Below, in pieces: positions 38,825 through 49,700 of a stretch of DNA of 64,000 bases. The notes under the pieces were generated by a model that made no database searches, had not been told where the DNA came from, and was given only the letters and a program-made list of their open reading frames with translations. The position numbers and the translations under genes were made by a program. Numbering within the stretch: position 1 is the first letter of the stretch; each line of letters opens with the position of its first letter. Location of the stretch: positions 2,790,001 to 2,854,000 of the forward strand of contig NZ_CP064873.1 of NCBI RefSeq assembly GCF_019056515.1. The letters run 5' to 3'. This stretch comes from Microbacterium paraoxydans (lineage in GTDB: Bacteria; Actinomycetota; Actinomycetes; Actinomycetales; Microbacteriaceae).

Positions 38825-41800
38825 CTACCTCAGCCCCAGCCCGCGAGCTTGAAGCGAAGCAGTGGGCTTCGCGGCCGGTCGCAACCGCCCCAAGTTCTCG
38901 ATCTCAAGTAGAGCCGCTACGGCTCGGACTCGGTCGATCTTCTGGACGGCCCCGTCGGACGGTGCGCCGAGTGCGGCGTTAGAAGTGACCTGATAGCGGT
39001 CTCGGTAGGCGGCGACCACGCGCGCTGCGCGGCGCCAATGTCTGGCGCCACGCGGGTCGGCAGGTTCGGCAGCGAGCGCCACAATCCATGGCGCCGACTG
39101 TGCAATCGCCGCAGTGAGAACAGCATCCGCACGTGCCTCCATCAGTCCCGCCCGCTCCGAAAGCGCACGTTGCATCTCTTCACTCATGGCGCCAGTTGCC
39201 TCCGGTATGAGCCCGGTGATCAACCTGGGGGCCGAGTGCCTCCGGCTCGACCCCACGGCCCTCGCAGTGACCGCCGCCACTCGATGCCGGATCACCGCGG
39301 CGATATTGTCTGCGTCGCCGAAGCCGCGGGCTTGTACGAGCCGTGGCAGCAGCGCCTCAACATCGTGATGGTTCGCTTCGGCTCGTCGCAGCTCGGCGGT
39401 TAGCGGCCCGAACGCATCAGAGTCGACGACGTCATCAGCTTGCTCGGCAGTCAGCCCGGATGCCCGGATCAGCGATGCCCACCGGTCGCGCTGCGCGGCA
39501 GCCGCGATCGTCTCGTACTCGGCGGCAAGCTGGGCGATGGTACCCCAAGTCTCCTGCTCAGCAGCGAGGGTTTCGTGCGCAGACAGCTCGACAGCCACGT
39601 GCTGAAGCACACCGGTCAGCACACTCTGCGCGGTGACCTCCCCGCTGTCGCCGGGATGCGGACCCGTGTGGGAGTTATCGGGCTTGTCGACCGCGACGTA
39701 GGCGACGTTCGCGTCGCGACCGCGGGTCATCGCAACGTAGAGGCTCTCCCGCGTCAGCGAAGCATCAACCAGAACATGGGCAGTGTCTGTGGTGAGGCCC
39801 TGGGCGCGGAAGGAAGTCACGGCGTAGCCGAGTTCGACGTGCTCGGAAACATAACCAGCGGGTAGCAGCAGGCGGGCTCCCCGAGAACGCCCTTCGCGTC
39901 GCACGAGCATCGATCCGTCGGTGCGCACATCAAGCACGCGCCACCGGTCACCGTTGCGCACCCAGCTGCCACCCGCCCGGAGCCGACGATCGTTCTTGCG
40001 CGTGATGACGATGTCGCCGTGCGCCGCGTTAGTGCCATCGTGCAGGTCGGCCTCGCGCGGGCCACGCACAACACCGTCGAGGATCAGGTCCGTGCGTGCA
40101 CGCGTGTTGAGCGTAGTGATCGATTCGTTCGAGTCCGCTACGAGCACGGTCGCGCGCCCGGCGAGTTGGTCGGCCCGCCACGCTGCGTACGCAGCCTCGA
40201 TCATGGCTTCGGTGTCGCCCTCGACGATGCGGTCATGCTCGGCGTAGATGTCGAGCACCTCGACGTGACCGTGTCGGAGGTCGAGGGAGGCGCGCTTCTC
40301 CCACTCTTGCGTGAAGCGGTGCACATCGACGAGTTCGGCGACATCGTCGCGATCGTGCGCGAGGAGCCCGAACGCTCCACCTGCGTCCACGGCTTGGAGC
40401 TGCGCGTAGTCGCCGACGAGCAGCACCTTCGCACCAGCATCCGCGGCGAGCTGTGTAATGCGATCGAGTGACAACGTTCCAGCGAGAGCAGCCTCGTCTA
40501 CGATGACCAGCTGCCCACGCCGGAACGTCTCCCCCGTTTGGAGGTGTGTCTGCCACCACTTCGCGGTGTTCTCCGTCGCGATCCCGAGATCCTCGCCGAG
40601 CACCTGCGCCGCGCCTGATGAGGGTGCGAGTCCGACGATGGAGCCAGGCCCGTGCTCCAACTCCCACGCCCGCCGGAGCGCACGCATCGCCGTTGTCTTG
40701 CCTGCCCCTGCAGGCCCGACCAGCACGTCGACCACCCGCCCCGACACCGCAATCGCTGACAGCGCGGATGCCTGGTCAGCTCCGAGCATCCGTCGCTCAC
40801 GGTCCGGCTTCCGCGCAATGCGCTCCATAGTGGCGAGCGGGATCGTGGAGCCCGACATCACGCGCGAGAGCTGCAGCAACCGGCCCTCTGCGCCGAGCAG
40901 CTCCCCAGAAGAGAAGACCGCGGAGTTCCTCGGCCGGAACACCGACGACTCATCAGCGCGCCGAAAGACAGCGGGACTCGATGCCAGCTCGGGTGGCGTC
41001 AGCCGGAGTGATGCGGCTTCGGCGGCATCCACGATCATCCCGAGCACGGCCTCACGGTCGCGCGTGCTCGCAAAGCGGTATCCCATGGTTTGTCGTGCGG
41101 CCTCGGCGGTGAGGTTCCAGCGCCGCCAGGTGGAGCGCTTCTCCCCCACAGTCGCGACGACACTCACGCCGAGGTTCTCGATGACGTCAAGTGGCATGTC
41201 GTCAGCTCGCAGCAGTAGGGGCGCATCGTTGGCAACGGCTCTGTGCGCCCATGATGTGGCGTCTTCACCCAGGATCGCTCCCGCTCGTTGCCGCCATCCT
41301 TCGGTAAGCGAAGCTAGCGAGTGGATCTCCTTCTCAGGCCGCGTGGCGAGTGTCGCTTGGGCGCGCAGCTTGATGATCGTCGCGCTCGATGGCTGCCTAC
41401 CGTGCTTCTCGATATACACCGCGATGAGGCGATCCTTCTCCTCGTCGATGTGTCTCGAACGAGATGAGAATGCCTCGACCAGCGCCTGTGGGACTGCAGC
41501 AATACTCCAGGCCGGGTTTCGGTCGCGACCTCGCTCGCGAGCCTCCCACTCGACCCCCAAGGCGCGTGTGAGATGATCCGCGAACACTGCTTCATGCAGT
41601 TCGGAGAGCGCCACCGTCGCGGCGTGCATCGGGCGGCTGTCCAAGCTGCGCCACTTGTTGTCGAGCACGGTCTGCACCTTGTTGCTGATCACGACGTGGG
41701 TGTGCAAGTGAGGATCCCCCGCGCGGGAGTCGTAGTGGTCGTATGCCGTTGCGATCAGCCCGCGCACGTCAACCTGCGCAACCGCACCGTCGCTGGGGGT

Positions 41801-42376
41801 TGCTCCGGCGCGCGTGGCTGCAACCTCACGCTCCATGAATGCAACCACCTCTGCAACCGCGGCATGATGTGCCTCGGCGATGAGCGATTGTGTTCCAGCG
41901 TCCGCGACGCCCCACAGCACGGAGGCGGATTTCGGGATCGAGAACGTGTAGTCGTATCCCGCGACTGCTCGACGTGTGCCTCGCGCGGACTCTTCAGCTT
42001 CGATCGCGGCGACAGCGCGGCCGCGCGCCGCCGCGCTCAGGCCCGGCGAGAGTGCGGCGACTCGCTCGGCGATCCGCTCGGCCTTCGGCGTGTACTGCGG
42101 ATACGCCCGCCCCAACGGCTCGCCCGTGATGGGGTCACGGCCCATACCGATGAGGAGCTGAAGCTGAGCCTCGGAGATCTCCGTCCCCACTGCGAGCTGA
42201 CCGCCTCCGAGCGCAGCGACACCGTCTCCCATCCATCTGCCGGGCGGCGTGCCCTCGGCGCTGTAGTAGCGCGTCAGTGGCGTCGAGAGGGAACGATCAC
42301 TATCCCCGGCTGCGACAGTGCGCAGCAGGTACTTGTAGCCGTCGCCAGCCGACATCAGCCGCATCGACACCGTCAT
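38825..42376 (-). CDS. MobF family relaxase-helicase (TraA-like)
   Basis: 1183 aa. N-terminal relaxase domain with LTRYYSAEGTPPGRW, YDYTFSIPKSAS (141-152) and the three-histidine metal motif D221-PHLHTH-V (His 223, 225, 227). C-terminal RecD-like helicase with Walker A GPAGAGKTT (554-562), Walker B IVDEAAL (D627-E628) and GDYAQLQAVD. It would nick and covalently hold oriT DNA and unwind it for conjugation. The start ATG is supported by GGAGGAAAGG. oriT usually lies near; the upstream 42377-42671 gap is a candidate. The gene converges on pycC. Confidence 0.93.
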   Translation of the reverse strand: MTVSMRLMSAGDGYKYLLRTVAAGDSDRSLSTPLTRYYSAEGTPPGRWMGDGVAALGGGQLAVGTEISEAQLQLLIGMGRDPITGEPLGRAYPQYTPKAERIAERVAALSPGLSAAARGRAVAAIEAEESARGTRRAVAGYDYTFSIPKSASVLWGVADAGTQSLIAEAHHAAVAEVVAFMEREVAATRAGATPSDGAVAQVDVRGLIATAYDHYDSRAGDPHLHTHVVISNKVQTVLDNKWRSLDSRPMHAATVALSELHEAVFADHLTRALGVEWEARERGRDRNPAWSIAAVPQALVEAFSSRSRHIDEEKDRLIAVYIEKHGRQPSSATIIKLRAQATLATRPEKEIHSLASLTEGWRQRAGAILGEDATSWAHRAVANDAPLLLRADDMPLDVIENLGVSVVATVGEKRSTWRRWNLTAEAARQTMGYRFASTRDREAVLGMIVDAAEAASLRLTPPELASSPAVFRRADESSVFRPRNSAVFSSGELLGAEGRLLQLSRVMSGSTIPLATMERIARKPDRERRMLGADQASALSAIAVSGRVVDVLVGPAGAGKTTAMRALRRAWELEHGPGSIVGLAPSSGAAQVLGEDLGIATENTAKWWQTHLQTGETFRRGQLVIVDEAALAGTLSLDRITQLAADAGAKVLLVGDYAQLQAVDAGGAFGLLAHDRDDVAELVDVHRFTQEWEKRASLDLRHGHVEVLDIYAEHDRIVEGDTEAMIEAAYAAWRADQLAGRATVLVADSNESITTLNTRARTDLILDGVVRGPREADLHDGTNAAHGDIVITRKNDRRLRAGGSWVRNGDRWRVLDVRTDGSMLVRREGRSRGARLLLPAGYVSEHVELGYAVTSFRAQGLTTDTAHVLVDASLTRESLYVAMTRGRDANVAYVAVDKPDNSHTGPHPGDSGEVTAQSVLTGVLQHVAVELSAHETLAAEQETWGTIAQLAAEYETIAAAAQRDRWASLIRASGLTAEQADDVVDSDAFGPLTAELRRAEANHHDVEALLPRLVQARGFGDADNIAAVIRHRVAAVTARAVGSSRRHSAPRLITGLIPEATGAMSEEMQRALSERAGLMEARADAVLTAAIAQSAPWIVALAAEPADPRGARHWRRAARVVAAYRDRYQVTSNAALGAPSDGAVQKIDRVRAVAALLEIENLGRLRPAAKPTASLQARGLGLR

Positions 42377-42671
42377 TGATGCTCACCTTTCCTCCATTAC
42401 GGAGGAGGTGAACATGCGACATCTCAGGCGCTACGAACTCGTCACCGAAGGCAATCTTCCTCGATCTGCCAGACGCGTGGGCTCTTGTGATTTGCGGAAT
42501 CTACGCCGACGGCAGCGCAGAGGTGCATGGTGCTTGGTTGCGCCAAACTTGCTCTGTGCCACGCGCACGCAGGAGCGAAATCGGCAGGATGTCGGACCAT
42601 TCTGAGAGAATGAGGGAAACTTCACATGTGCCAGCGCGTGCACAGCAGATTCATGACATCCAAGGAACATA
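42377..42671. other. Relaxase/pglW divergent region with RBS dyad and possible small ORFs
   Basis: CACCTTTCCTCC...GGAGGAGGTG (about 42384-42410) is a dyad that gives each direction a strong Shine-Dalgarno sequence. On the plus strand it precedes ATG 42414 (63 codons, ends 42605). A second plus frame ending at 42675 (GTG 42487, 62 codons; ICGIYADGSAEVHGAWLRQTC) overlaps the pglW TTG start as TTGA. Neither has a recognised domain; one may be a remnant of a small gene or a leader. The region could also hold oriT. Confidence 0.4.
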
Positions 42672-45600
42672 TTGAAGCGTAGTTCGCCACTCTGGCGCGT
42701 GATGGGGGATCCCGCCCAGGCACAAGAGGCTGCTGCCCTCGAACGAGTGTGCGATCTTTTGCCAGAGGACGGTGTCGCACGCGCCTGGGCGAACGTCACC
42801 TTCACCGACACGAGTGGCCGCCTCAACGAGGTCGACGTGCTGCTGATCACGAGCGGCGGCATGTACGTCGTGGAGCTTAAAGGCTGGCACGGTGAGATCC
42901 ATGGCAACCAGATGAACTGGACCCATGCGGGCCGAACGGAACGCAATCCTCGCATCCTCGCAAATATGAAAGCCAAACGGCTCGCGTCGGTACTGAAAGA
43001 CGTCGCGAACAGGGCACGCCTGAACCCTCGCATCGTTCCGTTCGTCGGTGAAGCGATCGTGTTGCATGGCCAAGACTCTCAGGTGCAACTCGACGAGTAT
43101 GGTGCCGAACAAGTCTGGGCGCTCGATGGCTTCCGTGTGCGTGGCCTCGGCGCTGGTCGCAACTTCTCTGATCTGGTAGCGCAGCCGTCCTTCAAGGATC
43201 CGATAGATATCGCCCGCGCGAATGACATCGATCGACTGATGAAGGCCGCGGGCCTGATGCCCCGCGCGAAGCAACGCATGATCGGTCAGTACGCGCTCGA
43301 CTCCAGCGAGTCTCTCGACGAGGGCAACGGCTGGCAAGACTTTCTCGTGACACACCCGCAAGCAAATACGAAGCGTCGCGTTCGTCTCTTCCCCTACCCT
43401 AAGGGCGCTTCGAAGGAGAGCCGCGAAGAAATCGATCGGCGAGCTGCCCGCGAGTTCCGCTTGACCGACGGAATCAGGCATCCTGGCATCATTGGCCCGG
43501 CCGACATGCTGAGCACCGAAGAAGGTTCAGCGCTTGTTTTCAACTTCGACCCCGCCGAAATGAGTCTCGCCGATTATCTCTCCAAGCGCGGCGACACGCT
43601 TACTTTCGCCGATCGCGAGGCCATCGTTCAGGATATCGCGGAACTGGTTCGGTTTGCGCATGGACAGCGGCTCACGCACCGTGCACTTTCACCGAGCAGC
43701 GTACGCATCCACACTAGTGGCGACGGCACCCGTGAGGTACGGATCAGAGACTGGGACCTCGGCAAACGACCCGACGAGGGCACCTCAACCGCCACGTTGA
43801 TGTCTCGCGGCGTCACCGACGTTGCCGCGTCTGTCAGCCAGGACGCATTCTTCTACCTCGCGCCGGAGACGCTCAGAAACACCACTTCTTCGTCGCCGCA
43901 GGCGCTCGACGTGTATGGGGTGGGCGCGCTCGCCTTCCTGATTCTGACGGGCAAGCCACCCGCGGTGAACTTTGCTGCGCTCGAAGCGCTCTTGAACTCT
44001 GATGCGAAGGGCCTTGACCCCCGCGCTGTCTTGCCAGAGATCTCTGATGCGTACGCCGAAGTGCTCGTTGATGCAACCGCGTTCTCGGAGCTGCATCGCA
44101 TCATCGACATTGGCGTGCTTCTCGATGAGCTTTCGAGAGCGCGAACCTCTGAGCACGGATCCGCGCCGACCCCAACGGATGTCGACCCTCTCGAATCTGC
44201 CCCGGGCGACATCGTTGGCGAGCGCTTTGAGATCGTCAAGCGCAGAGGCTCGGGCTCCACGGGTGTTGCGCTTGAAGTCAACGACTACGCGCTCGAACGC
44301 GAGGGATTGATTCTCAAGCTTGCGAAAGACGATGCAGCCGCCGCACGTCTGAAGAGCGAAGCCGCGGCACTTGATCGACTCGATCACCCCCGCGTCGTCA
44401 AGCGGGTTGATGGACCGCTAACTGTCGGCAAACGTCAAGCAATCGTCATGACGGATGCTGGCGCAGAGACCCTCGCCGATCGAATCCGGCTTGAGGGCCG
44501 GGCCACAATTGAGCAGCTTGAACGGTACGGCGATGATCTGTTCGCCGCAGTTGCGCATCTCGCAGAACGTGGCGTCTTCCACCGTGACGTCAAACCGTCA
44601 AACCTCGCGGTGAGACCCGACCCTGGCACACGCAAGCCCCACCTGCAGCTCTTCGACTTCTCGCTGTCCGACGAACCAGTCGCGAATATCAAATCTGGAT
44701 CTAAGCCGTATCTCGACCCCTACCTGGGCTCGCGCGAACGACCCCAGTACGACAGCGCAGCAGAGCGCTTTGCGATCGCGGCCACCCTATTCGAACTCGC
44801 AAGCGCAGACGCGGTCTGGTGGGAAACCGGAGACCGCCCCACCCGCCCCGCAGACCCGCCGGTCATTGAGTTCAGTCAGTTCGAGCCGAGCATCGCCGAT
44901 GCGATGGTGGGCTTCTTCCGCACCGCTCTCCACCCATCCGCAGCGGCCCGACATCCCTCGCTGGAGGCCATGCGAAAAGCATGGTCGCAGGCGCTAAGCA
45001 CAGCGGATACAGCTGACGCCGACTTTGCAGCCAATGAGCACAAGGCAGCCCAAGCGGAACTCTCGACCTCACTTACCGACTCAGGCTTAAGCGCGCGCGC
45101 ACTTTCGGCGCTTTCTCGATCGGGCGCTACAACAGTCGGCGAGCTGCTTGGCGTTCCACCAATGGCCATCAATCAAATCCGAGGTCTCGGCGAACAGGTC
45201 CGGCGAGAAATCAGTTCCCGCGTCAGGGAGTGGCGCGCCCGGCTCTCCCAGCCAGCTGCACCAACCGAGACCCCCGTCGTCCAGGGTCGTCGCCCCGTCG
45301 AGAAGTTCATCAGCCCGCTTGCACAGAAGCACGGCGAAACCGACGAACAGTGGCGTGCGCGTATCCGCAAGCAGAGTTTGCTCCGTCAGCCGATGGATGA
45401 CGTCTCAGTGTGGCTGAGAGAACTTGGCAACGTCGCGACAGGTTCCGAGCTGGCAGCAAAGCTACTTCGGGAATACGGGTCGACTCTTGGCGACGGACCT
45501 CGACAGGAGGCCGCGAGAGGCATCATCGATGCGATCGTCAAGTTCGATGTTCGCGCCCAGTCGCCTCGATTCCTCGCCCAAAAGACACGCGATACCGGCG

Positions 45601-46700
45601 AGGCGGTGATCGCTTACACGCCCGACGGCGACGAGGGGTTGAGTTTTGACGCCGCCGAAACGCACATCGAGACCCTCCTTCGGTTTGCACAGACAGTTGA
45701 TTCTCTGCTCACCGAGTCGGACATCGTGCCTGCATCTGCGCTGCGTGAGGCTTTTACGTTGCCTCCTCACGAACCGCTTTCTCTTCCTGGGGCGCGCATT
45801 GCGCAGATCGCAATCGGCCTCTCGCAGACCGGGCGCATCTCATCGATGGGTGAGGCCTACCGAAGCATTCTCGACCCCTCCCGAGCTGTGGAAGTTGCTC
45901 TCCGCGGTACCGCGACCCGCGAGCTCGCGACAGTCACGATCGAACAGCGCGTCAAAGCACGGTTCCCCGATATCTCCGCCGTGCCGTCCCGACCTCAGCT
46001 CGACGATGCAGTGCGAGCAGCACTCCCGCACCTGGAATGGCAACCCGAGCAAGGCAAGTACGTTCTGCGTGAGGTCAGCGATGTGTCGTCGACCTACACC
46101 GCGTCATCGACGAGCATGGCAGAGGCCGGTGCTGACCCGGCCTTCTCTGCAAAGCTTTCCGCGTCGCTGCGTGACCACGGTGCACTCGTGTTTGCCGCAT
46201 CGGTACGCCACCGTTCACTTCGTGAAGCGGCCGACGCACTGGCAGCAAACTCCGGCGTGCGTGTCGTCGACCTCGCTGACCTCGTTCTGGGCGCGCTGAA
46301 GACCACTGCCGAGCAGAATCGCATCTCTTGGGACGTCGTGCTGCGTGCAGACGCTGAAGCCGATGGCACGCAGAATCGCCGCAACCTCCTGCAGCTTGCC
46401 AAGATGGCCGTCACGCCGGTTTGGCAACAGCTTTTGGAGACCCCGGAGCCTCTCCTGCTCATCAACGCGGCCGTGCTGGCTCGACTTGGCCTCACAGACT
46501 TGATTGCGCGAGTCTGCGACCTTGCCACTCCGCGTGCGGCAGCTCGATGGATTCTGCTGCCCAAGCCTCAGTCGGGGCGCGCCCCTGATCTGGACGGCAA
46601 CCCCATGCCGTTCGGCGCGGATGGCTGGACAAACTTGCCACTCGAACTCCCCCCGCTCTCCACATCGTCTGCTTCTGCTCGAAAGGTCGCTGCACAATGA
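42672..46700 (+). CDS. pglW: BREX type 2 Ser/Thr kinase PglW
   Basis: 1342 aa. Residues about 10-150 form a NERD nuclease-related domain (NEVDVLLI, then VVELKGWHGEI with E68-x-K70). Two kinase-like regions follow: the first (about 240-460) has HRALSPSS where HRD is expected, so it is probably a pseudokinase; the second (about 515-770) has an intact FHRDVKPSNLAV loop and DFSLSD. Around 800-845 is a helix-hairpin-helix resembling the RNA polymerase alpha C-terminal domain (LSARALSALSRSGATTVGELL...IRGLG). A TTG (42672) with AAGGAA upstream is the likely start; ATG 42702 is possible. Stop overlaps pglX (ATGA). Confidence 0.93.
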   Translation: MKRSSPLWRVMGDPAQAQEAAALERVCDLLPEDGVARAWANVTFTDTSGRLNEVDVLLITSGGMYVVELKGWHGEIHGNQMNWTHAGRTERNPRILANMKAKRLASVLKDVANRARLNPRIVPFVGEAIVLHGQDSQVQLDEYGAEQVWALDGFRVRGLGAGRNFSDLVAQPSFKDPIDIARANDIDRLMKAAGLMPRAKQRMIGQYALDSSESLDEGNGWQDFLVTHPQANTKRRVRLFPYPKGASKESREEIDRRAAREFRLTDGIRHPGIIGPADMLSTEEGSALVFNFDPAEMSLADYLSKRGDTLTFADREAIVQDIAELVRFAHGQRLTHRALSPSSVRIHTSGDGTREVRIRDWDLGKRPDEGTSTATLMSRGVTDVAASVSQDAFFYLAPETLRNTTSSSPQALDVYGVGALAFLILTGKPPAVNFAALEALLNSDAKGLDPRAVLPEISDAYAEVLVDATAFSELHRIIDIGVLLDELSRARTSEHGSAPTPTDVDPLESAPGDIVGERFEIVKRRGSGSTGVALEVNDYALEREGLILKLAKDDAAAARLKSEAAALDRLDHPRVVKRVDGPLTVGKRQAIVMTDAGAETLADRIRLEGRATIEQLERYGDDLFAAVAHLAERGVFHRDVKPSNLAVRPDPGTRKPHLQLFDFSLSDEPVANIKSGSKPYLDPYLGSRERPQYDSAAERFAIAATLFELASADAVWWETGDRPTRPADPPVIEFSQFEPSIADAMVGFFRTALHPSAAARHPSLEAMRKAWSQALSTADTADADFAANEHKAAQAELSTSLTDSGLSARALSALSRSGATTVGELLGVPPMAINQIRGLGEQVRREISSRVREWRARLSQPAAPTETPVVQGRRPVEKFISPLAQKHGETDEQWRARIRKQSLLRQPMDDVSVWLRELGNVATGSELAAKLLREYGSTLGDGPRQEAARGIIDAIVKFDVRAQSPRFLAQKTRDTGEAVIAYTPDGDEGLSFDAAETHIETLLRFAQTVDSLLTESDIVPASALREAFTLPPHEPLSLPGARIAQIAIGLSQTGRISSMGEAYRSILDPSRAVEVALRGTATRELATVTIEQRVKARFPDISAVPSRPQLDDAVRAALPHLEWQPEQGKYVLREVSDVSSTYTASSTSMAEAGADPAFSAKLSASLRDHGALVFAASVRHRSLREAADALAANSGVRVVDLADLVLGALKTTAEQNRISWDVVLRADAEADGTQNRRNLLQLAKMAVTPVWQQLLETPEPLLLINAAVLARLGLTDLIARVCDLATPRAAARWILLPKPQSGRAPDLDGNPMPFGADGWTNLPLELPPLSTSSASARKVAAQ

Positions 46701-49700
46701 TTGACTCGAAGGCACTGCTCGCAGACCTCAAACGCGAACTCTCAGCCCTGGAAGCAGACCTCACCGAGCGCGCGGAAGACACCACCACACCCTGGGGCGC
46801 CGAGCTGCGTGAGGACTACGAACGTGCCAAGAATCGGGATCGCACGGGACTCTCCTGGATCGATTGGCGCAACGGCGAAGTCGCACAAGCGGCGGTCGCA
46901 TGGATCATCGCGTCCGTGTTCATCCGCTTCTGCGAAGACAACGGCCTGCTCTTGGGCGCAAAACGAGATGGTCGCGCACTGCCTCAACCGTGGATCGCTG
47001 CCCCCGGAGACGGGCTCGAACGTGCGGTAGAGAACGAGACTGCCTTCTACACCGCCACGCCGACCATGACGGGCCGTGAATGGCTCCAGCACGCGTTCGG
47101 GACCCTCGCTGAACTCCCGGCAGGCCGCACACTCGTCGACCTCGACCACTCGCCGGTCTGGCACGCACCGATCTCCGGCGCCGCCGCAGACCGTCTGTTG
47201 GCTTTCTTTCGCAAAGTCGACGCTGATGGCGAGCTGATCCACGATTTTTGGGATCCTGAGCTTGGCACCCGCTTTCTCGGCGACCTGTACCAAGACCTCT
47301 CTGACTACGCGAAAAAAACCTTCGCCTTGCTGCAGACCCCGGACTTTGTCGAGGAGTTCATTCTCGATCAGACGCTCACCCCGGCGATTCAGGAGTTCGG
47401 TCTTACCGGCCTGAAGCTGATCGATCCCGCGTGCGGCTCGGGACACTTTCTACTTGGTGCGTTCGATCGCCTGGTTGAGGCATGGACCGCGGCGGCACCT
47501 GGCACTGATCGCGGAGACCGAGTGCAGCGCGCACTTGATTCGATTCACGGCGTCGACCTCAACCCCTTCGCCATCGCTATCGCCAGGTTCCGGCTCACAG
47601 TGGCGGCGCTCCGGGCCTCTGGGATCGCTTCGATCGTCAACGCCCCCGCGTTCAAGTTCCAACTCGCTATCGGCGACTCCCTGCTTGGCGGCTCTTCAAG
47701 CAGCATGCGTCTCGACCTGGGAGACGGCGAGTACGTCCCCTACAACACAGAAGATCTCACCGAGTATGCGGGCATACTCGAAGACGGGCAGTACCACGTG
47801 GTGGTGGCGAACCCGCCCTACATCCAGCCGCCAGACGCCAAGCTCCGAGATCGCTACCGCACGATCTATTCAACCTGCCATGGCAAGTACGCCCTGTCTG
47901 TGCCGTTCATGGAGCTGCTGTTCCGTCTTGCGAAGCCCGCGCAAACCGGCGTCGGCGCTGGATACGTCGGCCAGATCACCGCAAACTCCTTCATGAAGCG
48001 CGAGTTCGGCAAGAAGCTCATCCAGAGCTTTTTGTCCGGCATATTCACTGGCGTTTCCCCGGAATACGTGGATCTCACCCACATCATCGATACGTCGGGC
48101 GCGTACATACCCGGTCACGGCACCCCGACCGTGATTCTTGTCGGACGCCCTCAGAAACCGCAGCTCGAAACCGTACGCGCGATGCTCGGCGTGCGGGGCG
48201 AGCCCGGCCAGCCTTCCATAGCGGCGGACGGCAAGGTGTGGCGCGACATCGTCGACCACATCAACGCACCGGGCTACGACGGGCAGTACGTCTCGGTCGT
48301 CGATGCACCTCGCGACACGTACGCAAAGTTCCCTTGGTCTCTCTCCGGGGGCGGTGCTGGTGACCTCAAGAAGCACCTAGAAGAGTATGGGTCAACTCAG
48401 TTGGGGGCCCTGATCTCAGAAGTCGGTATCGTGGCAGTCCTTGGAGAGGAGTCTCCCTTCGAAGTACCTCCACATTTCGACGGAGACAAAGTCGGACTCG
48501 TCCTTGGAGACGCCGTTCGCGATTACCATTTGGCGACGGTCGATCGCTTCTGGCCGTATGACTCCGAACTTCGAGTTACAGACACTGCAAAAGATTCCCG
48601 GTGGCTATGGCCATACCGCGCGAATCTGAGCAGCGTGATCTTCTTCGGCAAGTCTCCCTCCGAGCGCGGGTACCACTGGAGTCAGTATGCGTTTCTCGCC
48701 GAGAGTAAGCTCAAGACGCCTCTGACCATCACATTCGCATTCGTGGCGACGCACAACCACTTCGTGCTCGACCGAGGTGGAAAGGTGTTCAACCGTTCCG
48801 CGCCGGTGATCAAGCTGCCGGAAGGCGCAAGCGAAGACGACCATTACGACCTGCTCGGGGTGCTCAATTCTTCCACCGCATGTTTCTGGCTCAAGCAGGT
48901 CAGTCACAACAAGGGCGGTCCCGGTGGCGGCAGCAGTAAGGACGAGAAGTGGCGTGACTTCTACGAGTTCACCGCCACGAAGTTGAAGGATTTTCCTGTC
49001 CCTGCGAAATCGCTCCGCACGTACGCACACAAGCTCGACGAACTAGCAACGGAATCAGCGCAACTTCTTGTACGCGCATTCAACTCCGAGCGTTCATTGT
49101 CATTGGCCCTCGGAGACGCAGGGCGACAGTGGGAATTCTTACGTCGCACGATGATTGCGGTCCAGGAGGAGTTGGATTGGGCTGCATATGCAGCCTACGG
49201 GCTCACTGCACTCCAGCCGCTTCCGGTCGAGGCAATCCATCAGCTGGTTGTGGTTGGGGGGCGACCGATCGAGATCGCGCTTTCTCGCAAGGTCGAGTCC
49301 GGAGAACTCATCACCCGTTGGTTTGCTGAATTTGCGACCGTCCAAACTAATGAAGTTCCGGATTTTTCGGATCAGTCTTACAAGGATCTTGTTAAGTTGC
49401 GGTTGTTGGAGATCGAAAACAACCGCAAGATTCGGCTTCTTGAAACACCTGACTTCAAACGCAAGTGGGAAACCATTGGTTGGGACGCGATGGTTGCGGC
49501 CGCCGCTCGCACCGCGATCCTCGACCGTCTTGAGACACGTGAGCTGTGGGCGGATTCTGCCGGGCGGCCCCTCGTGCGATCCGTCGCGCAAGTCGCCGAT
49601 GGGCTTCGCCACGACGAACGATTGCGTGAGCTGATGACAATCCACACCGGTTCACGCGATTACGACCTCGCTATTGAACTCGGCAAGCTGATGCAGGCTG

